DNA of 64,000 nucleotides. Source: Carettochelys insculpta. Lineage: Eukaryota > Chordata > Testudines > Carettochelyidae. Positions 48,841 to 61,043 of this stretch are shown in pieces. The stretch lies in contig NC_134137.1 of assembly GCF_033958435.1 (NCBI RefSeq), forward strand, positions 104,728,501 to 104,792,500, in the 5' to 3' direction. The notes beneath the pieces were generated by a model. The model did not search any database and was not told the DNA's origin. It worked only from the letters and a program-made list of their open reading frames with translations. The position numbers were made by a program, and so were the translations under genes. Each line of letters begins with the position of its first letter. Within the stretch, counting starts at the first letter, position 1.

Positions 48841-50203
48841 TCGCAGTCCTGGGCCCGGACTCCATCACTCATTTTGTTCATAAGTGGCGAAGGCATGGCC
48901 AGCCAAGTCCATATAAATGTTTATATCCCACCTCTCTGCCACGTATCTTGCACAAAAATGCTATTTTAGCAATGATTATGATCATTAATTTATTTAGAAT
49001 GTTTCTTGTATCCCAGCTATAACTATAATACAGGGCTCAGAAGGAGCCATAAAAACAGCCATGAATGATCAAAAATATCTATTTTTGTACCTGTATCACA
49101 ATTTAGAGTCCATAAAGTTTGGTGTCCCTGGCTAGATTATGTGCTCTGCTCACCTCAGTGGGACTCTGGGAACAGGTGGTATGCTTCTGAAAGGAAAAGC
49201 TGGGATTGAATTGTGTCCTGCTGTTCTTCAGCTCAGAGCAGACGTAATTTTTGGGTAGGGGGGAATGGGATAGGGCTGAATGAAGAGGAAAGAATTCAAA
49301 GAAATAGATGATTTTGTACTGGTGTTTGAAGCACCTTATGGGTCTAGAATGTTCTAATAAGCGTGAGGAAAAGTGGAGATGCCTGAATGGACAAACGTGC
49401 AGGTGAGGCTATCAAAAATACATGGTTAGCTCATTTATTAGATGGCTTTCAAAAGTCTCCTGTGTAGATCAGCCTCTGAGATGGAGTATATTAATGCATT
49501 TGCATAAGCAGATTTGTATGTGTCTGTGTGTAACTATACAGTCCTCACATACGTTTCTGTGTGCAGTACTGTGCTTGCAAGCAGCAATGTGTTCTTGAAC
49601 AGCCGTGGAAACACCACTAGGGGGGATTGTTAAGCTATTCTGCACAGGGAAGGTGATACGACTTGCTTCTTAAAAATGACTGGAAGTTTTATTATTTAAA
49701 ATGGTCATTAGACAACTGTAAGCAGGCACATCATACTGGAACTCTAATTCAGTCTTTGTAAGCAAACTCCTCTCTCTCTCCCAAAAGCAATCCAAAGCCT
49801 GTACACAGGCGTTTTAACTGCAAATGGATTAATATAGGCTTTGAAGTAATAGCTCTTCTCCTGTACCTGTTTAGAGAGAGTTGTTCTCACAATTCCACTA
49901 CAGGCACCCCCACGAAGCCTTGTCCTGACCTTAACATTTAGACTCTGGGCACATGAGCAGAGTTTCTTCTCCATTCTTAGTCAGCTTTGAAAGCTTCAGT
50001 TGCATCCTTAAAATACATTAATTGAGGGGAGCGGAGATTTGAGCATTTTCTTTGCAAGAGTTGTTATAGGAGGGAGGAGTTGCAAGCAGAGGCCAGAGCT
50101 GTGATGTTTTATTGTTCTGATAGATGCAGTTTTAGAAGACTTTTTAAAAATAGCTATTACTTACTGAGCTGTGTGAATGAACTGATCCCAGGATGCAAAC
50201 GTA
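48841..50203. other. Intergenic, no recognised feature
   Basis: No gene or repeat edge recognised. Confidence 0.4.
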
Positions 50204-50218
50204 TTCCTAAAACAATCA

Positions 50219-50355
50219 TGAATAGTAACAGAGAGGTAGCCATGTTTGTCTGTACTCCAACAAAACAAAACAGCAGAAATTTAGCACTTTAACAAAATGA
50301 TTTATTCTGTGGGTCTGTCCCAAGAAAGCTCATCACCAAATAAATCATTTTGTTT
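50219..50355. mobile_element. Miniature palindromic Penelope-type insertion with 15-bp duplication
   Basis: The minus arm TAGTAACAGAGAGGTAGCC to AAATGATTTATT is followed by the plus arm CTGTGGGTCTGTCCCAAG to AATAAATCATTTTG. The direct repeat TTCCTAAAACAATCA occurs exactly on both sides (50204-50218, 50356-50370). The plus arm keeps a decayed ribozyme half (GUGGG-UCUG-UCCCAA, GAAAGCUC). Confidence 0.8.
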
Positions 50356-50370
50356 TTCCTAAAACAATCA

Positions 50371-53300
50371 GAATGCTTTGCTTTCCACATCTCGCTGCAA
50401 ACATTGGACATGTGTGGCAGTGCAGCCTGAACACTTTGGTGGGGACAAATTCACAGTTGTTTGTCATACCAACTGGCATTCTCCTTCTCCTCACCCCCCC
50501 CGTCTCCTGACACACGATTGTTTTAGTAAATCTGAGCCACTATTTCAGTGGTTTTTAGGAAAATCTGGTGCCCTCTTTATTTGGCATCACAGCAAATGAA
50601 ATGAACAAGTGGTACTTTTAGGAAGAAAAGTGTAACATAAAAGGAATCTTTAGAAAAATCCTGGAAGACAGAATGTGTGTATAGGATTTTTCCTGCCAAA
50701 GCAGTATGTCATATACTGCCCTTTTATTTTTATTTTTTAAGCATGCTGAAAGGAAAATTCTTCACAGAATCTTAAAGAACTTTTTGACACAACGGCTGCA
50801 AAATCTATTTTCTAAACAAAGATTTATACATATTTATATGAGCTTAATCCAGATTTTTTTTTAATAAATCATTCTCAGAACTGCAGAGGTAAACTATATG
50901 TAAATACCTCAAGTAATAGGCTTGTAGTGCAAATCACATCATTTTATCTTCAATTTTGCATTCGTTTTTCTGGCTTAAAGGTGCATCAGAGATATGCATT
51001 TTAGCATATTCAGAACACGGGGCGTGAAATTAAATGTTTGACAGAGTGAGAAAAATATACAGACTTTGGAGATGCCTTAAAAATAGTAATTTATGCAGAT
51101 CTAGAGGAGTGAAATCATTTGCAATGGAGTGACCCTCTCTCCAGGAATTTTTTGCTCAGTGTTCTTCTCTAATCTCCTGCTGTATCTTCATTTTTCATTG
51201 AACTAGCCAGTTTTCTGCGAAGCAGTCTTGTAGATAAGGGAAGTGCTAAAAGAAGAAAAAAGAAGAAGCTCAGTGGGTCCGTTTCCATTGCACTTTTACC
51301 CAAGGCAATGGGCAGAATTTAACGGATTCCTTCCAACATATGTTTTTGCCAGATAAGTAAACAGTGTGTGTCGGAAATGAAAAAGCATTTGCAATTTAAT
51401 GACATTACAGCTCTCAGCTTAGGCTGGCGTGCTGCGAGGCGAAAAGCAGAAAGAGAGAGGAGAGTAGAAAGAGAAAAAGAACAAAGTTCATCTTCCCTTT
51501 TGTGCATTTTTATCAAGGAAAATATTACTTCTTTCCCCCCTTGTTCTCTTTTCTTCTTCTCTTTGCTTTTTTGTCTCACTCATTTACATTTTGTTCTTTT
51601 CTCCCCTTTTCTCCCTTCTGTTCACTTTTACCTTTTTCTTATACTGCCACTGAATCATCCCTCCCTCCCCTCATTGTGTTGACTTATTCATCTATTTGGG
51701 CCATTCAGTTTTTACCCATAAGAAGCTGTTTATCCAACAATGTATCTTTTTTCCCTTCTGAGTTGTACTCCTAGTGCTATAGCTCACAGTCACCGGGATT
51801 GTTGGGGGGATTATAACGTTTCATTTCAAAGCACTACAAATCTGCTCTCCTTCATTCAGTCCCTGCTCCTGCTTCTTCTGATACTTGTCATTCTGTTTCA
51901 AACTCATTGCGTTCTTTAGTTTTAGCCTCCCAAAATCAAACGGCCTGGCACTTAGACCCAGCTGGCGGTTCTCCAGCTTTGCCCGGGTTTGAATGGCTGG
52001 GAGCTTCATTTGGTAACTGAAGGGCGCCAAGTGGGCTCCACTAGTAGACCATCCACACTAAATTTTAGTTCGAATGCCACTTTTCAAGGAGTCACCTGAC
52101 ATGGAGCAATTCTTCCAGTGTGACAGCAACATCTGCTTCTGCTTTGTTTCTTTGATTGATTGACTCTGCCTCTGCTATTTGGTGCATTTGCATGTGTGTC
52201 TTCCAAGCCCCTCATTCAGCCCTACCTCTGTGTTCTGATCAAAAATCCTGTGAAAGATCTGATCCAGTGCCTGTATCAACAATGGAGGATGTTATAGCTC
52301 AAAACACTGGGTTTGGCCCTATTTCAGGTATGCTTTTGTATCCTGCTTCCTAGCCTATGGAATGCATTCACATATGGAAAAAACAAAAGCCAAAGATGGA
52401 CAAGTCAGTTCGTGCCACTCCAGCATTTCCCTGGAGCTCACAGCACTGACTGGCTTGTTCCCTTGTCCATAGGCATGTCGAAAGATCAAGAAATTAGTTC
52501 AGAAAATTCAACACACCAAGGTTTCCTATGTTGCTTCCATCCAGGTTCCCTTTTGAAGGCAGTACAGCTAACAAATTTGAACGTGGAGGTATCCTAAAAG
52601 GAGTTTAATTTAATGCAACAAATTTTAACACCAATTATATTTCGAGAATGGTACACAAAAGTCACTTGCTACACCCTAAGGTTAACCTTCAAGTTGGGAG
52701 TAGTAATTGAAAGTATTTCTAGTCAGTTGCATGTCCTATCATAGAGGCACACATTTGAAAAGATGTTTAAAGAATATGTGCTCATCTAAAGACTTGTGCA
52801 TGTGTTTAACCATGAAATTTACATCATCCACATCTTCCAGATCCAGTACTTGGTAAGTAAAAAAGGAAATCTGTTTGGACATAAGGAGGTAAAGTAGCTA
52901 GAGGTGGTAATTTAATCAACCAAGGATATATTTCAATGTTTTTTCTAGTCTTCTAGGCATTAGCACTTTAAATTCATTATGTCGTTTGACAGATATATGC
53001 AGCCTTAAGGATCTAGAAATGAAATCCAATGATAGCCTGCTAGAGGACATATATTGAAGTTAAGAGATTAAAATGGTCTAACTATTGCAAACAGAATGGA
53101 ACATCTCACATTTCTCATACCTTATAAGCATGAGTATTTTGCAGATGTTAAATACAGTCTGTTCCAATTATATTTTTTAAAAAACTGCTCAAGAGCTATG
53201 GCTTTCTAACTTTTATATTGATGAAGAGGATATTAGAAAGGTAGTATTAGCTGTTGTGCAGTCTCAAGATGGGGAAGCTTTACATGGGAGATTTTCTCTA

Positions 53301-54463
53301 TCACTAATCTAATAAGGAGGGTGCAGCCAAAGCAACCTTTCTACATGCTTTAGAGACTCAAGAATCGTGCATGAATTTCCTATAAGGCAAATAACAAAGG
53401 AGCCAAATGAGAGAGCAAATCTCTCTCTGTCTAACTGGGACTTGGAAGACTCTGTCATTAGAGCAATTTAGCAATGTTAATGATCTGTAATATTAATACA
53501 TCATATTTGAGAATGGGAAAGAGTTGTCATAATTAAATGCATTAAGCTACAATTAAAAAGTCATCTAAGCTGTTGTAAAGATACCAGTGATGATAAGGAT
53601 GTTCATTACATTCCAAACCTCTCTGACCGTATAACATCCTCACTGGCAGGTTTGGTTACAGGCAGTCCTCTTTATTCCAGCATCAGACATGTCAAAATAG
53701 CAGCCACACACGAAGTTAGTGGCAGGTATTGTATGGCATAATCGGCTCTTTCCATCACCAGCTACCGTTTAACACCCTTTCTATGTGGGAGTCTTTGCCA
53801 GGTGGCATTTTAGCATATCTACTTTAATTCCTCAGAAAGGAATAAAGGACAAGCTAGTGAAATACACGTCAGAACAGTCTCTTATGATATTAGGGTCATT
53901 TTTTCAAATCACATTTCAGTCCACGTGCAAATACACTTCCTGATATTATGTTTCAATGGAGATATACAGTTTAAGCATAAACCCAAAATGCCTAACATCT
54001 GGTGTCTGATAATCTCTTAATTCTCTTCCTTGCCTCTTTGAATTCTCATCTTCAGACTCACAGGTGTGGAGTCAGAAACAGAGTCAGAGCTGGAAGAGAT
54101 AGTACAGAACATGTAGTGATGTATCAGGACTGGGATGCAAGAGGAAGAATGATTAAAAATCACCTTATATGTGCCATACACTGACTAAACTGAGAATAAC
54201 CATGTTGTCCACCCAGAAGATTTTCCAACCTGGAATAATTGCAACCATTGCATTTTTCCAACTTTGCACACAGCTGGGAATCAAAGGCTCTCAAAATCAA
54301 ATTAACAATATAAAAAAATTATGGGCCTGCTTCTCTCCTGCACTGCACTTTGTACAGACATTTGCACCTGTGTGAAGTGGATATAAAAAGTGTGTCTGCC
54401 ACAGTGGTACTCTCTACTCACACTGTTTACAGCTCTTCTTTACTCAGCACGCATTTTGCGGAA
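50371..54463. other. Intergenic, no recognised feature
   Basis: 4.1 kb without recognised genes or repeat edges. A pyrimidine-rich block lies at 51520-51670. Low repeat density makes this a place to test for conserved non-coding DNA. Confidence 0.4.
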
Positions 54464-54471
54464 GGCTAGAC

Positions 54472-54762
54472 CAGTGGTTCTCGAACTGTGGGTTGGGACA
54501 CTAAAGTGAGCCATGACTCTTTTGAATGGGATCACCGGAGTTTGCGTTAGACTTGCTGGGGCCCAGGGCAAAGACCTTGGGCAGTGGGGCTAAGGTTATG
54601 TGTCTCAGGCCACCTGCCCAGATCAGAATTCCTTGAGCTTCTCATTTGGGCCCCCACCTGGGGCTCAGGTAGGTTCAGGCTTTGGTTCCCCACCTTGGGG
54701 TCATGTAGTAATTTTTGTTGTTAGAAAAGGGGTCACAAAGCAGTGAAATTTAAGAAATGTTG
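54472..54762. mobile_element. hAT-type MITE
   Basis: Begins CAGTGGTTCTCGAACTGTGG, a classic hAT terminus, and contains GGGGTCATGTAGTAATTTTT and AAAGGGGTCACAAAGCAGTG toward the right end. The right terminus is decayed; an 8-bp duplication is only suggested (GGCTAGAC and GGCAAAAA). Confidence 0.55.
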
Positions 54763-54769
54763 GGCAAAA

Positions 54770-55650
54770 AATAGTTCTCCTTAAAGTCAACAGGAATCTT
54801 TCCATGAACTTCAGAAGGAGCTGGATTTAGAATCAGGGCCTGTGAAACTGACTTTTTCTTGTATGTGGTGTTCTTAGTGCTAGGATTTGATTTAAACACA
54901 ACATGCTTCATAGAAAAGAAATTCAAAGACAGGGCAACATTCTGAAATGCACCTCAATTATTTAAGAGCCCAAGTCCCAGTTTCAAAGAGGACTTTTAGG
55001 AACCTAGGGCTATGTGTCAAGGAAACGTGGACTCCAGAGTGTCTAGTCTTTTTTGTAATGGCACTTAGGAGAGTTTTAACTGTATCATCCATTCAGCAGG
55101 AATGTGGATCACTACCTTTAAAAATACAGGAATGAATTAATGATTTTTTGCATTTGCCTGTTAAAGCAACATTCTATCTAGTCACCTTAACAGCTAAAAC
55201 AAACTTCAGGTATCAGTTTATAATGTGGCATACTCTGACATAAGACCTTTTCATATGCTGCATTGTGGGGTGTCATATTGATAAAACCTCAATGAAATAC
55301 ACAAGCCAGATAAAGAAATGCTTTGAATGCCAAAAATCCTTTTCATGCTCTTCTGGCTTCCCCATAACTAGGAGGCTTATTCACAAAATTGTGCATTTAA
55401 GGGCCTTATGAGACTAATGTATGTGTCTGAGGTTTGAAGCCAGACTGTCCTCTGCAGTCAGGTTTCTCTGCACTAACAGAATGGTGCAAAGGGGCTGCAA
55501 GGCCCCCCGGAGATTCCTCTTTCATGGGAGAGTCCTTAAATGGTGGCAATCCAGCATAACCACTTCCTCTGCCACCCTACTATAGAAGGAAGAAGTCAGA
55601 CTTGACCTTCAAACTGCTATGCTCCAGCTGGTGAACTGACCCCTAAAGAA
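54770..55650. other. Intergenic, no recognised feature
   Basis: No gene or repeat edge recognised. Confidence 0.4.
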
Positions 55651-55654
55651 ACAA

Positions 55655-55850
55655 CAGGAAGTCCTGTGGCACCTTATAGATTACCAGATTTATTGGAACA
55701 TAAGCTTCATGGGCAAAGACCCACTTCATCCGATGCAGCTTTTCCCATGAAAGCTTATGCTCCAATAAATCTGTTAGTCTATAAGGTGTCAGAGAACTTC
55801 TTGTTGTTTTTGCAGATACAGACTAACACGGCTATCCCTCAACTACCCAA
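55655..55850. mobile_element. Palindromic Penelope-type tail pair, decayed
   Basis: Left arm AGGAAGTCCTGTGGCACCTT to CATCCGATGCAGC on the minus strand, right arm CCCATGAAAGCTTATGCTCC to CAGACTAACACGGCTATCCC on the plus strand. The left ribozyme has CGGATGA for CUGATGA; the right arm starts inside stem II, so neither motif is complete. No target duplication found. Confidence 0.7.
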
Positions 55851-56000
55851 CTGGTGTTTCAAAGTGTTAGGTTGTGCTTCCCATTCCAGTAGCATTGAAC
55901 TAGACCTTAGGAAGCCTAGTCAACTTGTCCATTCTCATTGATTTGATTGGCACTGATGCAGTACTAGTACAGCTGGAAAGCTCAAGTACTGTGCTGACTT

Positions 56001-56052
56001 AGTCATAGAATCACAAACTCATAGAACATCAGGGTTGGAAGAGACTTCAGGA
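56001..56052 (-). mobile_element. CR1 LINE, 3' end (left of hAT insertion)
   Basis: GTCATAGAATCACAAACTC with AGAACATCAGGGTTGGAAGA is the CR1 3' end read in reverse. It continues after the hAT insertion at 56487. Confidence 0.8.
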
Positions 56053-56478
56053 CAGCGGTGGACAATCTGTGGTCCACAGACTCCCTGTCTGTGCCCCATG
56101 TACTTCTTGCACACTGGGGCACGAGAGCTCTGCACTTCCTAGGCCGTCCCTTTCTTTCCAGCGCTTTTGGAGGAGTTGCAATTCATCTGATTGCCACAAA
56201 TCAGCTGTTCACAGTGTTCCGGCTCTGAGAGGGAGAAGAAGGAACAAGAATGGAGTGAAAATCAGGTGATTCATGTGCTCTGAAAGTGCTGGGAGAGAGG
56301 GGAAGGAGCAGATAAAGTGTGAGGCTGTGGTTCCCCAGTGTGTGAGAGCCACATGGAGGAGGGGGCAGCCAATGGGGATGCAGGTGAAACCCCTGTGGGC
56401 CGTGGGCTACTGTGGCCCACTGAGGAGAAGGAAGGCCACTCATGCGATCCATCCACTATTGGGGGTTGCCCATTCCTG
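56053..56478. mobile_element. hAT MITE inserted in CR1
   Basis: Starts CAGCGGTGGACAATCTGTGG and ends GGGGGTTGCCCATTCCTG, imperfect inverted ends. The 8-bp flanks CTTCAGGA (56045-56052) and CCTCGGGA (56479-56486) are copies of one CR1 segment with two differences, as expected for a hAT duplication. The interior is non-coding. Confidence 0.8.
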
Positions 56479-56486
56479 CCTCGGGA

Positions 56487-56983
56487 GGTCATTTAGTCCA
56501 ACCAGCTGCTAGGAACAAGACCAACCCCAACTAAATCACCCCAGCCAAAGCTTTGTCAAACCCGGCCTTAAAAACCTGTAAGAATGGAGATTGCACGACT
56601 TCCCTAGGTAACCCATTCCAGTGCTTCACCACCCTCCTAGTGAAATAGTTTTTCCTAATATCCAACCTAAACCTCTCACACTACAACTTGAGACCATTTT
56701 TCCTTGTTCTATTGTCTGCCACCACTGCTTCTGTCCATCCTCTTTGTAACCCCTCTTCAGGTAGTTGAAGGCTGCTGTCAATACCCCCACCTGCTATTCT
56801 TCTCTTCTGCAAACTAAATAAGCCCTGTTTCCTCAGTCTCTTCTCATAAGTCATGCACCCCAGCCCTCTAACGATTTTTGTTTACCTCAGGTGGACCAAT
56901 CCAAATTGTCCCTATCCTTTCTGTAGTGGAGGGAGTCACAAAACTGGATGTAAAACTCCAGATATGTCCTCACCACTAGAGTT
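56487..56983 (-). mobile_element. CR1 LINE, remainder
   Basis: Reverse-strand CR1 3' UTR and C-terminal RT remnant: AACCCATTCCAGTGCTTCAC, CACCCTCCTAGTGAAATAG and CCCCTCTTCAGGTAGTTGAA are standard CR1 phrases. 5'-truncated at about 56983 next to a MITE half-copy. Confidence 0.8.
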
Positions 56984-57065
56984 ACCATATTTGAACTTTC
57001 AAAAAAGAGGACACCCCTGAGAGGGAGTGTATCTGTACCAGTATCTACCAACTCACCTTGTATTA
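56984..57065. mobile_element. Half-copy of the GGTTACCATAT MITE
   Basis: AGAGTTACCATATTTGAAC and GACACCCCTGAGAGGGAGTG match the 25224-25401 family. Only one arm is present. Confidence 0.5.
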
Positions 57066-57775
57066 ACATGTTATATATTATCTGTTATATTATGTATTAG
57101 ATTAGATTAGATAACACAGGGCTGGCATGCTGAGTGGGTGAGAAGACCTGTCCATCAGTGTAGGACTGCAAGAGCTGCTTCCAGATGAGAAGGAACACAG
57201 AGAGAAAGGGAGATGGAGATACTGTGGGCTTAAGGGAGCACATGTGTTCTGGAAGAACAATCTTCTTCAAGGGAGTGCTTTGAAATTTCAAGGGGATACT
57301 CTTTGGTGAGGTGGCTTTGTTTCTGAAAAAGGGAGAGCTGTTATTTGTGGTGAACCTTTGGTTTAAAAATAGAAGCCCTTCATTCTTGTAAGAAGGCTCC
57401 TGTTTTCTCAGATTAGTGAAATCTGCCTTTTGTGGGAGGTTTGGTATCTGCTCATTGGGAGCGGATCTCCTTGGGAGGTTTAATACTGCATATTGGAAGC
57501 GCTCCCCTTTGCAAATGGAGCTGTGGTGGTGCAAAGCAAGGCAATTATTCTTTCTGGGTGAGGCCGTCAAGTCACAAAGTGGAAACCAAGATTTTGTGAG
57601 AGGCTTAATGTTTCCAAATAGGGTGTGCATTCTTGCTTCAGGAAGGCTGGTGTTTCAAACTTCTACTTTTCTGGGGAAGGTGAGAGAGGCTTATGGTTCC
57701 AAATTCTGAGGAAGCTGCTTATGTTGTTAGTGAAGCAGGCCTCCTGAACCCTTCACATATGCATCATAATGTCAT
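57066..57775. other. Intergenic, no recognised feature
   Basis: Open frames up to 177 codons on the minus strand have no recognisable domain. Likely non-coding. Confidence 0.4.
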
Positions 57776-59010
57776 CATTTATTTATTTATTTATTTATTT
57801 ATTATATAGAAGTACCAATCAGGGTTCAATTCCCTATTGTACTAGGAATGGGACACACGTGGAATAAAAAAAAAAAAATTACCATTCCAGATAGTTCACA
57901 GGCCTGGTCAATGATGCAAGACAACAGAAGCGTACAACAGATAAACAAGATGAGGTAAAATTAGTATGTTTATTATAAGGAGCAGTCACGAAGACTGGCC
58001 ACCTAGACATTGTTTTGTAAGCATCATGGCAAAGGAAAGTTTAAAGGAGGGATCTGAAGGAGGACAATATATTACTAGCATTACAAATGATTCTGAACTA
58101 CCAGCTTTACAAAGAGCTGCTCCCAGACAAAAGGGATAGCATAGAAGAAAGCATGGGTAGGTTGAGGGAAAATTGGTCAATGGGCACCAGAGGTTGGCAT
58201 CAGTTGCAGAGCAAAGGAAGTTAACAGATTGGTAGTATATTAGAGTTGATAGGCAGGATGGGGCTAAGAGGTGAAGTATCTTAAAACTAAAAACCAGTAT
58301 GTTGTGTTTCATGTGGTGAAAAAATGGAACTCTGTGATGATATGCAAAGAAGGTGACATAATCGAGGACTATACAAGGAGGTGGTGTAAATGAACATGAA
58401 GGGGGAAAGGCCAGAAATATGATGGAGTCTAGAGTAGTTTTGGTCCAGTGGCTAGGGAGGAAAGGCCAGCTCCTAGAGGTGCTGAGTAGCAGAAGCAATG
58501 AGTGATAGACATGGCCTGTAAATGTAGGTGAAGAGAAGAAGATGAGTGAGAGAGGATACCTAGATTACAGGCTTGAGAGACTGACTGGGAGACAGACAGT
58601 GTTATCTACAGTGATAGTTAAAACATGGGAAAGCTTTGTGAAAAGATTAAGAATTCAGTTCTGGGCGTCTTGATCACTTAAGATCAAGTGTACTTAAGTG
58701 TAGCTTCGGACATGCGCAAGGCAATGTCACAAAGACAGGCCAATGTTTTAGTCGGGACAAAAGGAGAGCACAGCATAGTGATAGTGTCTGTAACTTGCTA
58801 GCATAGAGATGATAGGTGAAGCCATGTTTTAAAATATGATTACCTGGTGATAGGATGTAAAGAGAAAAAAGGAGGGGGTCTCTGCTGGACCTTAGTAAAG
58901 GGGACAAGGGGAGACCAAAGCCGTACGGAATGAGTAACTGAAGGAAGCGAACCGGAAAGGAGAAGATCACAAAAACTGAGGAAGAACAAGATTCCAAAAA
59001 GCACAACTCC
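57776..59010 (-). mobile_element. L2-like LINE relic with simple-repeat 3' tail
   Basis: On the minus strand, SSRDPLLFSLYILSPGNHIL is the decayed GSVLGPLLFSLYIxPLG block of L2 RT, followed by FTYHLYASKLQ (decayed YHxYADDTQ) and later FKILHLLAPSCLSTLI, the C-terminal KxLHGLAPxYLSxL block. The minus-strand 3' end carries an (AAAT)n tail at 57777-57803, as L2-type LINEs do. Confidence 0.65.
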
Positions 59011-59600
59011 TGGTGTCAAAGGCAGCTGAGAAAATGAGGATGTGGATGAAGTCTGGGTCCTGCAATTTGGCTAGGAAGATGTCATTAGAAAATATGGTAA
59101 GAGCACTTTCAGTGAAATACATAGAGAGTGGTGAAGTGTGGCTCAAAAAGAATCTGGGATGGACTGAAAGAAAAGAACCCCGGAGACCAGATATTGATTG
59201 TGTATGTAAAGAATGAAGAAACCAAGAAAAGTGAGAGATTGGGTGGGGCAGATGCTGTGATCAAGAACGGGGATCTTATTTGGGGGAGACTAAACCTGTG
59301 TCATTTCCACTTCTAGAAGGAACTACCAGCTACTCATAAATTTCAGGCTACAGCCGTGCTTTATATATGTCAGCTTCTCTGTGTATCTATGACATTTGTC
59401 AGTAGAGCAGTATGGGTATATTCCTTTGCTAAGGCAGGATGATGTGACTTAATCTGTGTTTAGCCCTGCTTCCATTGTAGCTGGTCATAAGTAAGTCATT
59501 TTTAACAGATGACTTTTTAAAAAACTAGGCTGTAAGTCTACAGAAAGGCAGCTGCTGCCAGGAACATTAAAGACTATTTTTCAAAAACAGTGCCTTTTTA
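59011..59600. other. Intergenic, no recognised feature
   Basis: Purine-rich 59010-59320; nothing firmly identified. Confidence 0.35.
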
Positions 59601-59624
59601 ATGCTGAGGACAAATTCATCCTCA

Positions 59625-59770
59625 GACAGGAATTTATTATTTGTATTGAGACAGTGCCTAGGGGTCAGGGATCTAGGTGCCATGCTGCTAATCACAAGAC
59701 AAACGTATAACCAACAGATGGTCCCGGTCCTAAAAAAAGCTTGTAATCTTGCACGTGTATACTTTGAAAG
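59625..59770 (-). repeat. Interspersed repeat related to the L2-like 3' UTR
   Basis: TTTATTATTTGTATTGAGAC, GTGCCTAGGGGTCAGG and CTAAAAAAAGCTTGTAATCT match, in order, the sequence next to the tail at 57780-57960 and a widespread amniote repeat. Degraded. Confidence 0.4.
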
Positions 59771-61040
59771 TAAAAGACCTGAATCAAAGGCTGATGCTGA
59801 AAGTGAAGTACTGATTTCAGCTCACTCTGGTGTCACCAAATACATTTTGTTTCCATAAAAATATTTTTTCTGAAATTTAAGATAAATTAAAAGAGGAAAA
59901 AAATTAGGAGAGAAGGGGTGAAAAACTTTAAATACGGCTTCAAAGTTTGTGGTCATAAGTGATCTAAAGCTAATATTTTCAACAAGTAAATCCACGGTCC
60001 CGTAACAGCACAGAGTAGAACCAAATTTACTCAGTCAGGCTGACTTTTTCAAAGCTTATGCTATGCAAGTATTTTTTTACTTTCTTTGGGACGGCGAGAA
60101 CATCTGACATTTTTCGTCCCTTTTGTGATGGCCTATCCCTGAAGATCACACTGATTAGCACAACATGTGTAGACTACTTAAAATGGGTCATTTTCTCTTA
60201 TTTGAAAAAGCTTGTTTATTAGGCATAAATAAATACTTATTTTTGCATCACAGATGATCTTTTCTATCTTTCAGTTCTGTAGGCCATGGGATTAAATTTA
60301 TTTTTAAATTTCTTTCACATACCTGAAAGGGATCCAGATACAGTATCAAGCATTCAGAGATATCATGTTTTCAAAAGGATTTATGACATACCCTGTATGA
60401 CTTGTGGCCCATAAACAAATTGATTTATTGTACTGTTGCATACAGGTAAGAGGTGAAATCCTAGTTCATTGAAGTCAATGGAAATTTAGGCATTGATTTA
60501 ATGGGGACAGGATTTCACCCAATATTTCTTCTGTGACTCATATAGTCTTGTTGCAAATTCTTTAACAATAAAGTTTTAATTTGTTTTGGAAGATAACACC
60601 ATTGCAATTTTTTTCTACATAAAATGAATGTACTAACATAGGATTTTAAATAAAAGAATAGTGATGTAACAATGGTCCTTGATTCGAGAAGTCTAGAGAG
60701 TCAAAACTGCTTATACGAAGTGTTTTGGTGAATACTGATCAGCTATTCTATATTACTAAACTGTACATGTTGTATTACTAAACTACATGTGCAGCGAGCC
60801 AACAGGCTTGCTGGGTCCCTAGGCAAGGGGTGGGGGGTGGGGCAGGGCAACTCTGCTCCTGGAAGGGGCAGGGCCTCAAGTTGAGGGGCAGGGCTGGGAG
60901 CAGCCACCCCTCAGAATTTGCTGGATACCTCAGGGTGCTTAGATATCATTTTAAAGGGCCCAGGGCTCTGCCCCCACCACTGCCACAGTAGTGCATGTGG
61001 CCTATGAGAACCAAGAACAAATATTATCTGTGCTGTATGT
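59771..61040. other. Intergenic, mostly unrecognised
   Basis: AT-rich with no recognised gene. Around 60790-60960 a GC-rich patch looks like the interior of a DNA element, but no ends are found. Confidence 0.35.
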
Positions 61041-61043
61041 TTA

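Noticed and set aside
51368..51774. Frames of about 100 codons rich in Phe, Leu and Ser
   Set aside because: The region is a pyrimidine-rich tract; the apparent hydrophobic proteins come from base composition.
57097..57630. 177-codon minus-strand open frame
   Set aside because: No domain, no splice context and no family resemblance; overlapping open frames exist on the other strand.
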